Source of the DNA: Deltaproteobacteria bacterium
GTDB taxonomy: Bacteria; Myxococcota_A; UBA9042; PHBI01
DNA length: 64,000 nt
NCBI GenBank assembly: GCA_020632715.1
Contig: JACKFA010000003.1
Location: forward strand, 558,001 to 622,000
Reading direction: 5' to 3'
The notes under the pieces were generated by a model. It was given only the letters and a program-made list of their open reading frames with translations. It was not told where the DNA came from and did not search any database. A program made the position numbers and the translations under genes. Below are positions 45,714 to 53,074 of the stretch, piece after piece. Position 1 is the stretch's first letter. The number at the start of each line of letters is the position of its first letter.

Positions 45714-46927
45714 GAACGGGCCCCGCGGCGGCGGCGGGCGAGGAAGGCGAGGAGGCCGAGCGCGAGCGCGAGGAGCCCGGCGTCCGTGGGGCTCGGGGCG
45801 CCGGCGCAGCCGAAGCCCGCGCGGTCGCCAGCGGGCTCGGAGCCCTGGAAGGACTGGGCGCCGCCGCTGCCCTGGCCGGGGTGGAAGCCAGGATCGGCGC
45901 CCGTGACGGGGGCGTCGGGGGCGGTGCCTGGGTCGGAGGCGGTGCCGGGGTCGGAGGCGGTGCCGGGGTCGGAGGCGGCGCCGGGGTCGGAGGCGGCGCC
46001 GGGGTCGGAGGCGGCGCCGGGGTCGGGGTCGGCGCCGGGGTCGGCGCCGGGGTCGGAGCCGGGGGCGGGGTCGGGGTCGGAGCCGGGGTGGGTCGGGGCG
46101 CCGGGGTCGGGGCCGGCGCCGGGGTCGGAGCCGGCGCCGGGGTCGTCCGTCGCCGACGTCGGGAGCGGCGCCGTCAGCGCGGCGTGCATGATGAGGTAGA
46201 TGGACGGGTCGTAGAAGGTCTGGAAGTGGCCGACGAAGCCGTCGCAGAGACCGATGTTGGTGGCGCCCGGGATGATCGAGGTCTCGTACGGCTGGATGTA
46301 CTCGTCGTTGCACGTGTAGATGGAGGTGATCGGCACGTCCTCGGGGAGCGGGGCGTCGTTGACGGCGTGGAGGAAGGCGCTCCCGGGGGTGAGGTCGCGC
46401 AGCGCCGGCCAGCCGGCGATGAGCTCGGCCCACGACGCCTTGTCGACCCCGTGCTGTGGGGAGACGAAGGTCACGAGGCGGGAGACGTAGCGGTCGCCGC
46501 CGAGGGACTGGATGTAGTGGCGCGCGATGAGGCCGCCGGTGCACTCGGCGAGGATGTCGATCTTGTCCTGGCCGCTCACGGTCCGGACGTGCTCCACGAC
46601 CGCGGCGAGGTCGCGGGAGGCCTGGAAGAGGTCGCCGGAGAGGAGGTTCGGCGGCTCGTAGACGTACGGCACGAAGCCGTCGCGCTCGAGGCGGGCGACG
46701 ATGTTGTCGAACCAGACCTCGCGGATGGTGACGCCCGTGATGAGGAGCACGGCGCGGGGCTCCTCGAGGGCCGGTGGCCCCGGCTCGAGCTCGTGGACCT
46801 GGACCTCCTCCTCGTACATGTCGAGGAAGTAGTCGCTCCAGTAGTAGGGGGAGGTCTTGTCACCGGCCGGGAGCCAGCAGGCTCCGAGGCCGAGGGCGGC
46901 GATGACGGCGAGGCTCGTGCGCTTCAT
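45710..46927 (-). CDS. Lipase-like alpha/beta-hydrolase lipoprotein with Asp-Pro-Gly repeat linker and MYXO-CTERM-like tail
   Basis: 405 residues from the ATG with GGAG upstream. The signal peptide ends in LGLGAC (C17), a lipobox. The hydrolase core (55-250) has the strand VLLITGVTIREVWF, then the nucleophile elbow ILAECTGGL, where C129 replaces the usual Ser, with a plausible acid D208 and His H234 (GFVGHFQTFYDP). PHA synthases also use Cys at this place. After about residue 255 comes a Asp-Pro-Gly-rich repeat linker of about 75 residues, then GFGCAGAPSPTDAG, a helix and RRRRG, a MYXO-CTERM-type sorting tail. Both ends may thus be anchored. Promoter carries a TetR operator; the TetR gene follows it. 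Substrate unknown. Confidence 0.8.
   Translation of the reverse strand: MKRTSLAVIAALGLGACWLPAGDKTSPYYWSDYFLDMYEEEVQVHELEPGPPALEEPRAVLLITGVTIREVWFDNIVARLERDGFVPYVYEPPNLLSGDLFQASRDLAAVVEHVRTVSGQDKIDILAECTGGLIARHYIQSLGGDRYVSRLVTFVSPQHGVDKASWAELIAGWPALRDLTPGSAFLHAVNDAPLPEDVPITSIYTCNDEYIQPYETSIIPGATNIGLCDGFVGHFQTFYDPSIYLIMHAALTAPLPTSATDDPGAGSDPGAGPDPGAPTHPGSDPDPAPGSDPGADPGADPDPGAASDPGAASDPGAASDPGTASDPGTASDPGTAPDAPVTGADPGFHPGQGSGGAQSFQGSEPAGDRAGFGCAGAPSPTDAGLLALALGLLAFLARRRRGARS
45921..46150. repeat. Tandem 18-bp-type repeat encoding the Asp-Pro-Gly linker
   Basis: Imperfect tandem copies of an 18-bp unit, GGGGTCGGAGGCGGTGCC, inside the lipase-like gene. The first five copies differ only at a T/C position; later copies are shortened to 12-bp variants. 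They encode the SDPGxA linker on the minus strand. Unit number is likely to vary by slippage. Confidence 0.85.
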
Positions 46928-46948
46928 GGTGGGCTCCGTGGGTTTGAT

Positions 46949-47006
46949 TGAACGTTCATTCGAACGCCGTGGTTTGGAGGTTTCCCGAATGATCATTCGG
47001 TGTCAA
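46949..47006 (-). promoter_or_regulatory. Promoter of the lipase-like gene with two TetR-type operators
   Basis: On the minus strand TTGACA (47006-47001), a 17-nt spacer and AAACCT (46983-46978). The perfect palindrome CGAATGATCATTCG (46986-46999) fills the spacer. A second, imperfect site lies downstream at 46949-46962 (minus strand CGAATGAACGTTCA). The placement is typical of steric repression. Confidence 0.65.
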
Positions 47007-47095
47007 CTGATGAAGCGCGCGCGTCGATGTTTTCTATTGAGGCTGTCTCATGGCAGCGGCTTGGTGGCCGTGGCGCGGGCGTCGTCCGGTCGCGT

Positions 47096-47109
47096 CGAAT
47101 GATCGTTCG
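47096..47109. promoter_or_regulatory. Distal TetR-type operator
   Basis: CGAATGATCGTTCG, one base different from the operator in the lipase-like promoter 110 bp away. It lies in a 394-bp stretch (46928-47321) with no gene; the rest of the stretch holds the lipase promoter, short repeats and the imuA promoter. Confidence 0.5.
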
Positions 47110-47158
47110 GCCGATGATCTTCCCTCCGTGCTCCTCCGTGTCTCCGTGTCTCCGTGGT

Positions 47159-47224
47159 CTCGTTCGCATGGTCGTTCGCGCGGTCTCGTTCGCATGGTCG
47201 TTCGCGCGGTCTCGTTCGCGCGGT
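47159..47224. repeat. 26-bp tandem repeat upstream of imuA
   Basis: Two perfect 26-bp copies (47159-47184 and 47185-47210) beginning CTCGTTCGCATGGTCG, then a truncated third copy of 14 bp. Each contains CGCATGGTCGTTCG, a degenerate form of the TetR-type operator (12 of 14 positions match the site at 47096). Confidence 0.75.
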
Positions 47225-47256
47225 CTCGCTCGCGTGGTCGAGGGTGCCGTCCGAAC

Positions 47257-47285
47257 TTGATTGCTGAACTTTTGTGCAGTATCGT
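47257..47285 (+). promoter_or_regulatory. imuA promoter with LexA-like box
   Basis: TTGATT (47257-47262), a 17-nt spacer and TATCGT (47280-47285). The spacer contains CTGAACTTTTGTGCAG (47264-47279), a CTGAAC-N4-GTGCAG box close to the Myxococcus LexA consensus. Repression by LexA and induction by DNA damage are inferred. Confidence 0.65.
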
Positions 47286-47321
47286 CGGGACGACCGGCTC
47301 ACCGCCCTCGAAGGAGATGAC

Positions 47322-47978
47322 ATGGCCTCGTCAGCGTCCGCGTCCGTCCTGAGCTTGCTCCCGCCGGCCACGCGCCGCCTCGTCGACGCGCCGCCGACCC
47401 CGCGCGACACCGCGAGCTCCGGGGACGACGAGCTCGCCTTCCCGACGCTCGCCGGTCGCGTCGTCGAGCTGTCCGGGCAGGGGGCGAGCGCGGTCCTCAC
47501 GGGCGCCCTCGGGCTCGTCCGCGACGCCCAGCTCCGCGGCGAGAACGCCGCCTGGGTGCAGATCCGCCCGGACGGCTTCTTCCCGCCCGACGTGGCGGAC
47601 GGGGGCGTCGACCTCGAGGCGCTCCCCGTCGTCCTCGCCGGCGACGTGGGCCGCGGCGGGCGCGCCGCCACGCACCTCCTGCGCTCGGGCGCCTTCGGGC
47701 TCGTCGTCCTCGACCTCGGCGCCGACGCCGAGCTCCCGCTCCCGCTCCAGTCGCGCCTCGCCGGGCTCGCCCAGCACCACGGGGCCGCGCTCCTCTGCCT
47801 CACCGAGAAGCCCGCGGAGGCCCCCTCGCTCGGCTCGCTCGTCTCGCTCCGCGCCGAGGCGCGCCGCGAGGAGCGCGCCGACGGCGGCTACGCCTGCCTC
47901 CTCGCGGTCCAGAAGGACAAGCGCCGCGGCCCGGGCTCCGTCTTCAGCGAGCCCTGCCACGGCCCGGCCGGGCTCTGA
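47322..47978 (+). CDS. imuA: ImuA-type SOS mutagenesis protein
   Basis: 218 residues, AAGGAG 6 nt before the ATG. A SulA/RecA-like fold without a functional Walker A: it begins LLPPATRRLVD, then FPTLAGRVVELSGQGASAVL in the place of the P-loop, AAWVQIRPDGFFPPDV, then GAFGLVVLDLG and SRLAGLAQHHGAALLCLT. ImuA partners ImuB and DnaE2 in translesion synthesis. It is the first gene of the cassette; imuB has a second promoter in the gap after it. Assigned mainly from context and weak similarity. Confidence 0.78.
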   Translation: MASSASASVLSLLPPATRRLVDAPPTPRDTASSGDDELAFPTLAGRVVELSGQGASAVLTGALGLVRDAQLRGENAAWVQIRPDGFFPPDVADGGVDLEALPVVLAGDVGRGGRAATHLLRSGAFGLVVLDLGADAELPLPLQSRLAGLAQHHGAALLCLTEKPAEAPSLGSLVSLRAEARREERADGGYACLLAVQKDKRRGPGSVFSEPCHGPAGL

Positions 47979-48010
47979 GGGCGCGCCCGTCAGGTGGCAC
48001 GGCGAAGATC

Positions 48011-48040
48011 TTGACATGCTGAACGCGCGTGCAGTATCGT
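48011..48040 (+). promoter_or_regulatory. imuB-dnaE2 promoter with LexA-like box
   Basis: TTGACA (48011-48016), an 18-nt spacer and TATCGT (48035-48040). The spacer holds CTGAACGCGCGTGCAG (48019-48034), the same CTGAAC-N4-GTGCAG box as in front of imuA; the flanking GCAGTATCGT is identical in both. Confidence 0.7.
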
Positions 48041-48141
48041 GGGGGTGGATGGATGGCCGCCCCGCGTCTCGCGCGCGGAGCACGTGATGAACGATGGGGC
48101 TCGTGCGCCTCCGCTCCGGCGGGCCACGGGAGGATGGACAG

Positions 48142-49731
48142 GTGCGTCCGGAATCCGGAGATCAGTCGGGAACGGCCTCGAGCCCGGGCTCGGGGCGGCG
48201 GGCCGATCGGCTCGCGTGCGTCGACATCGACGAGCTCCCGCTGCAGCTCCTGCTCCAGCGCATGCCGGAGTGGGCGGGCGGCCCGGCCGCCGTGGTCGAC
48301 GAGGATCGCCCCCAGGGCGTCATCCTCTGGGTGAACGAGCTCGCCCGCGAGTCGGGCGTCCTCCCCGGCCAGCGCTACGCCGCCGCCCTCGGCCTCGCGC
48401 GCGGCCTCCGCGCCGGCGTCGTCCCGCCGGCCGCCGTCGGCGCCGCCGTCGCCGAGCTCACCGCCCACCTCCGCCGCTTCACCCCGAACGTCGAGCCCTC
48501 CCTCGACGAGCCCGGGATCTTCTGGCTCGACGCGGCCGGCCTCCAGCACCTCCACCCGACGCTGACCGCCTGGGGCGACGCGGTGCGCCAGGGCCTCGCG
48601 GACGCCGGCTTCAGCGCCTCGGTCGCCGTCGGCTGGAGCCGCTTCGGCGCCTACGCCGTCGCCCGCTCCCACGAGGGCGTCGTCGTCCTCGACACCCCCG
48701 GCACCGAGCGCGACGTCGCGGGGCGCGTCCCCCTCGCGCGCCTCGGCGTCCCGCCGCGCGTCCGCGAGCGCCTCGACCGCCTCGCCGTCCGCACCGTGGG
48801 CGAGCTCGCGGCCCTCCCGACCGCGGGGCTCGCCAAGCGCTACGGCGTCGAGGCCGCCGAGCTCCAGCGCCTCGCCCGCGGCGAGCTCTTCGCCCCGCTC
48901 ACCCCCGAGCCCGAGCGCCCCCCGGCGAGCGGCCGCGCGGTCTTCGACGACTTCGTCGAGCACGACGCCCACCGCCTCCTCTTCGTCGTGAAGCGCCTCC
49001 TCGACGACATCGTGCGCGTCCTCGTCTCCCGCCAGGCCGTCATCGCCGGGCTCCGCCTCACCCTCGTCCACGACGCCCGCGCCGCCGCCGACGCCGGCGC
49101 CGCCGCGCCCTCCGAGGAGTCGTCCCACCGCTTCGTCCCCGCGGCGCCCACCCTCGACACGGCGCTCCTGCTCGATCTCGTCCGCCTCCGCCTCGAGGCG
49201 GTCGACCTCGGCCCGGGCGTCGTCGAGGTGCGGCTCGAGGCGCGCGAGGTCCCGGCGAACGCCGATCAGCTGCGCCTCTTCGCGCTCGCCCCGCGCCGCG
49301 ATCTCGACGCCGCCCTCCGCGCCGTGAAGCGCGTCGAGGCCGAGCTCGGCGACGGCTCGGCCGGCGTCTTCCGCCTCCGCGACGGCCACCTCCCGAAGGC
49401 GCAGTACGCGGTCGAGCCGCTCGCGCGCCTCCTCGCCCCGCGCCCGCCCGAGAAGCTCGCCCGCTCGCGCCCCCTCGCGCGCCGCGTGCTCGCCCGCCCC
49501 GAGGCGCTCCCCGGGCGCCCGCGCGAGCTCCGGAACGACGGCTGGCAGCCGCGCGACCCGCGCCAGGGGCCGATCGTCGCCGTGCACGGCCCCTACGTCG
49601 TCTCCGGCGGCTGGTGGCACGCCGAGGTCCACCGCGAGTACCTCTTCGCGCGCACCCTCCGCGGCGACATCCTCTGGGTCTTCTACGACAAGCGGCGCCG
49701 CCGCTGGTTCCTCCAGGGCCGGGTGGAGTAG
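48142..49731 (+). CDS. imuB: ImuB, Y-family polymerase-like mutasome subunit
   Basis: 529 residues from a GTG with GGGAGG 8 nt upstream; an ATG at 48094 in the same frame is the alternative. A Y-family fold: LACVDIDELPLQLLLQRM, palm segment GIFWLDAAGLQHLHP where catalytic polymerases have SIDE (the Glu is Ala here), AVARSHEGVVVLDTPG, then helix-hairpin-helix VRTVGELAALPTAGLAKRYG and a little-finger domain. The C-terminus YDKRRRRWFLQGRVE is typical of ImuB. Missing catalytic acids fit its known role as a clamp-binding scaffold for DnaE2 and ImuA rather than a polymerase. Stop is 5 bp from dnaE2. Confidence 0.9.
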   Translation: MRPESGDQSGTASSPGSGRRADRLACVDIDELPLQLLLQRMPEWAGGPAAVVDEDRPQGVILWVNELARESGVLPGQRYAAALGLARGLRAGVVPPAAVGAAVAELTAHLRRFTPNVEPSLDEPGIFWLDAAGLQHLHPTLTAWGDAVRQGLADAGFSASVAVGWSRFGAYAVARSHEGVVVLDTPGTERDVAGRVPLARLGVPPRVRERLDRLAVRTVGELAALPTAGLAKRYGVEAAELQRLARGELFAPLTPEPERPPASGRAVFDDFVEHDAHRLLFVVKRLLDDIVRVLVSRQAVIAGLRLTLVHDARAAADAGAAAPSEESSHRFVPAAPTLDTALLLDLVRLRLEAVDLGPGVVEVRLEAREVPANADQLRLFALAPRRDLDAALRAVKRVEAELGDGSAGVFRLRDGHLPKAQYAVEPLARLLAPRPPEKLARSRPLARRVLARPEALPGRPRELRNDGWQPRDPRQGPIVAVHGPYVVSGGWWHAEVHREYLFARTLRGDILWVFYDKRRRRWFLQGRVE

Positions 49732-49736
49732 CGCCG

Positions 49737-52700
49737 ATGACCGCCCCCTACGCGCCGCTCTGGGTGAAGAGCAACTACTCGTTCCTCGAGGGGGCGAGCC
49801 ACCCCGACGAGCTCGTCGAGGCCGCCCGCGAGCAGGGGCTCCCGGCCATCGCGCTGACCGACCGCGACGGCGTCTACGGCGTCGTCCGCGCGCACACGAA
49901 GGCCGAGGAGCTCGGCGTGAAGCTCCTCATCGGCGCCGAGCTCAGCGTCGACGACGGCTCGAAGCTCGTCCTGCTCGCGCAGGGCCGCCGCGGCTACGCG
50001 CAGCTCTGCCGCCTCATCACGAAGGGCCGCCTCCGCTCGGAGAAGGGGCGCTCGGTCGTCCTCTGGGACGAGATCCTCGACGACACCGACGACCTCGTCG
50101 CCCTCTGGGGCGGCGAGGACAGCCTCCTCACCGCGCTCGACGACCCCGACCCCGCCCTCTGCGACGATCTGCGCGACGCCTTCGGCGACCGCCTCTACGC
50201 GCTCGTCGCGCGCCACCAGGTCGCCGAGGAGGTGGCCGCCGAGGAGCGCCTCCGCCAGCGCGCCCGCGCGCTCGGGCTCCCGCTCGTCGCGGCGAACGCG
50301 GTCCTCTACCACACCCCGGCGCGGCGCCCCCTGCAGGACGTGCTCGCCTGCCTCCGCGCGGGGGTCACGCTCGGCACGGCGGGGCGCGTCATCCGCCCGA
50401 ACGCCGAGCACGACCTCAAGTCGCCCGCGGCGTTCGCGCAGCTCTTCGCGGACGATCCGGCCGCGGTCGCGCGCACGCTCGAGGTGGCCGCGCGCTGCAG
50501 CTTCTCCCTGCGAGAGCTCCGCTACCGCTACCCGTCGGAGCGCCTCCCGGACGGCAACACCTCGGCCTCGTGGCTCCGGAGCCTCGCGCTCGACGGCGCG
50601 CGGCGGCGCTACGGCGAGAGCGTCCCGGGCGCCGTCATGGCGCAGATCGAGCGCGAGCTCGAGGTCATCGAGGAGCTCGACTACTGCGGCTACTTCCTGA
50701 CGATGTGGGAGATCGTCCGCTACTGCAGAGAGCACGGGATCCTCTGCCAGGGGCGCGGGTCGGCGGCGAACTCGGCCGTCTGCTACTGCCTCGAGATCAC
50801 GTCCATCGATCCCATCCGGCTCGACCTCCTCTTCGAGCGCTTCATCTCCCGCGAGCGCGCGGAGCCGCCCGACATCGACCTCGACATCGCCCACGAGCGG
50901 CGCGAGGAGGTGATCCAGCACGTCTACGCGCGCTACGGGCGCGCGCACGCCGCGATGGTCGCGAACGTCATCCGCTACCGCGGGCGCTCGGCGCTCCGCG
51001 ACGTCGGGAAGGTGCTCGGCCTGCCGGAGACCGAGCTCGATCGCTACGCGAAGCAGCTCTCCTACTTCGACGACCTCGACGAGGCCCCGCTCGTCCGCGC
51101 CGGGCTCGACGTGCGCCGCCCGGCGTGGGCGCACCTGATGAAGCTCTGCCGCGAGATCCAGGACTTCCCGCGGCACCTGTCGATCCACCCGGGCGGCTTC
51201 CTGCTCGGGCACGAGCCCGTCCACGACCTCGTCCCCATCGAGAACGCCACGATGGAGGACCGGACGGTCATCCAGTGGGACAAGTACGATGTCGAGGCGC
51301 TCGACCTCTTCAAGGTGGACCTCCTCGGGCTCGGGGCGCTGACGCACCTCGACCGCTGCTTCCACATGCTCCGGGAGCACCGCGGGCTCGCGCTCTCGAT
51401 GGCGACCATCCCGCCGAGCGACGTCGCGACGTTCGAGATGTGCTCGCGCGGCGACACGGTGGGGGTCTTCCAGATCGAGAGCCGGGCGCAGATGTCGATG
51501 CTGCCGCGGCTCCGGCCCGAGACGTTCTACGATCTCGTCATCGAGGTCTCGATCGTGCGGCCGGGGCCCATCACGGGCGGCATGGTGCACCCGTACCTCA
51601 GGCGCCGGAACGGGGAGGAGCCGATCGAGTACCCGCACCCGTCGCTCGAGCCGGTGCTCCGGAAGACGCTCGGCGTCCCGCTCTTCCAGGAGCAGGTGAT
51701 GAAGCTCGCGGTGGTCGCGGCGGACTACACGCCGGGGGAGGCGGACCAGCTGCGGCGCGACATGGCGGCGTGGCGGCGGTCGGGGGCGATCGAGAAGCAT
51801 CGCAACAAGCTTGTTGCGCGGATGGAGCAGAAGGGGATCGCGAGCGAGTTCGCCGAGCGGATCTTCAACCAGATCCGCGGGTTCGGCGAGTACGGCTTCC
51901 CGGAGAGCCACGCGGCGAGCTTCGCGCTGATCGCGTACGCGACGGCGTGGCTCAAGTGCCACTACCCGGCGGAGTTCGCGTGCGGGCTCCTGAACGCGCA
52001 GCCGATGGGGTTCTACGCGGCGTCGACGATCGTCGAGGACGCGAAGCGGCACCACGTCGAGGTGCGGCCGGTGGACGTGCTCCACAGCCAGTGGGACTGC
52101 ACGCTCGAGCCGCTCGCGGGGGTGGGGGAGCGGTTCGCGATCAGGATGGGGCTCCGCTACGTGAAGGGGCTCCCGGAGGCGGAGGGGCGGCGGGTGACGG
52201 CGGCGACGTACGGGTCCTTGCCGGAGCTCGTGAGGGCGACGCGCGTGTCGACGCGGGGGCTCCGGCTGCTCGCGGAGGCGGGGGCGCTCGACGGGTTCGG
52301 GCTCGACCGGCGGCAGACGCTCTGGGTCATCGAGGGGCTCGCGCGGAGCGCGGACGACGCGCTTCAGCTCGAGGAGAACGAGGAGCTGCCGCTCTTGCGG
52401 GGGCTCGGGCGGGTGGAGACGATCGCGTGGGACTACCGCACGAGCCACCACTCGACGCGGGGGCACCCGCTCGGGCCGCTCCGGGAGCGGCTCCGGGCGA
52501 TGGGCCTCCCGGACGCGCGGACGCTCGGCGGGCTCGCGCACGGGCGGCGCGTGAGCTACGCGGGGCTCGTGATCTGCCGGCAGCGGCCGGGGACGGCGTC
52601 CGGGGTGACGTTCATGACGCTCGAGGACGAGACGGGGTTCGTGAACGTGGTGTGCTGGAAGCAGGTCTTCGAGGCGCACGCGGTGCTCATCAAGACGACG

Positions 52701-52823
52701 CCGTTCCTCGGGATCACGGGGCGGATCCAGACCGAGGACGGCGTCGTGAACCTCGTCGCCGAGAGCGCGTGGGCACCGCAGATAGCGCCCCCGGAGGTGC
52801 CGAAGAGCAGGGACTTTCACTAG
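49737..52823 (+). CDS. dnaE2: Error-prone DNA polymerase III alpha subunit DnaE2
   Basis: 1,028 residues, shorter than DnaE1 as expected for DnaE2. This is the catalytic subunit of translesion synthesis in the ImuA-ImuB-DnaE2 mutasome. The PHP domain starts LWVKSNYSFLEGASHP, with the metal-binding His pair lost. The palm has QGRGSAANSAVCYCLEI and EPPDIDLDIAHERR with D379, D381 and D383. The thumb/fingers follow (IRGFGEYGFPESHAASFA) and an OB fold (YAGLVICRQR.. MTLEDETGFVNVVCW). No C-terminal tau-binding extension is present. GGAG precedes the ATG. Confidence 0.96.
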   Translation: MTAPYAPLWVKSNYSFLEGASHPDELVEAAREQGLPAIALTDRDGVYGVVRAHTKAEELGVKLLIGAELSVDDGSKLVLLAQGRRGYAQLCRLITKGRLRSEKGRSVVLWDEILDDTDDLVALWGGEDSLLTALDDPDPALCDDLRDAFGDRLYALVARHQVAEEVAAEERLRQRARALGLPLVAANAVLYHTPARRPLQDVLACLRAGVTLGTAGRVIRPNAEHDLKSPAAFAQLFADDPAAVARTLEVAARCSFSLRELRYRYPSERLPDGNTSASWLRSLALDGARRRYGESVPGAVMAQIERELEVIEELDYCGYFLTMWEIVRYCREHGILCQGRGSAANSAVCYCLEITSIDPIRLDLLFERFISRERAEPPDIDLDIAHERREEVIQHVYARYGRAHAAMVANVIRYRGRSALRDVGKVLGLPETELDRYAKQLSYFDDLDEAPLVRAGLDVRRPAWAHLMKLCREIQDFPRHLSIHPGGFLLGHEPVHDLVPIENATMEDRTVIQWDKYDVEALDLFKVDLLGLGALTHLDRCFHMLREHRGLALSMATIPPSDVATFEMCSRGDTVGVFQIESRAQMSMLPRLRPETFYDLVIEVSIVRPGPITGGMVHPYLRRRNGEEPIEYPHPSLEPVLRKTLGVPLFQEQVMKLAVVAADYTPGEADQLRRDMAAWRRSGAIEKHRNKLVARMEQKGIASEFAERIFNQIRGFGEYGFPESHAASFALIAYATAWLKCHYPAEFACGLLNAQPMGFYAASTIVEDAKRHHVEVRPVDVLHSQWDCTLEPLAGVGERFAIRMGLRYVKGLPEAEGRRVTAATYGSLPELVRATRVSTRGLRLLAEAGALDGFGLDRRQTLWVIEGLARSADDALQLEENEELPLLRGLGRVETIAWDYRTSHHSTRGHPLGPLRERLRAMGLPDARTLGGLAHGRRVSYAGLVICRQRPGTASGVTFMTLEDETGFVNVVCWKQVFEAHAVLIKTTPFLGITGRIQTEDGVVNLVAESAWAPQIAPPEVPKSRDFH

Positions 52824-52848
52824 ATGCGCTCGCTACGGGGCGCCTGAT

Positions 52849-53009
52849 TGCGCCGTCCGCCATCCCTTCCTCACCGCCCGCTTCGCGGCGGTGAGGTGGG
52901 AACCCTCATGGCGGACGGCGCAGGGCGCCCCTGCGCTCGCTTCCCCCCTCGCCGCCTTCGGCGGCGGTCCCCCCGCTGGCGCGAGGGGAGGTGGGTCGGC
53001 TTCGCCGAC
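52849..53009. repeat. Cluster of nested hairpins between dnaE2 and fdhA
   Basis: The 251-bp gap holds no supported gene. It contains a 15-bp perfect inverted repeat (arms 52849-52863 and 52908-52922) enclosing a 10-bp hairpin (52869-52878/52887-52896); a GCCGCC-TTC-GGCGGC hairpin (52951-52965) inside an 8-bp pair CCCCTCGC/GCGAGGGG (52945-52952/52981-52988); and GTCGGC-TTC-GCCGAC (52995-53009). Three loops contain TTC. May end transcription of the imu cassette or be a palindromic repeat element. Confidence 0.6.
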
Positions 53010-53074
53010 GGGCGATGGCTCGGTCGGTCGGCTCGGACCGAGACGACCGCGGTCGGTCGCGCTACGATGCCGTC

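Noticed and set aside
47121..47160. CTCCGTG short repeats as a regulatory array
   Set aside because: Four or five irregular 7-8 bp copies in a C/T-rich stretch, without symmetry or fixed spacing; simple-sequence drift is enough to explain them.
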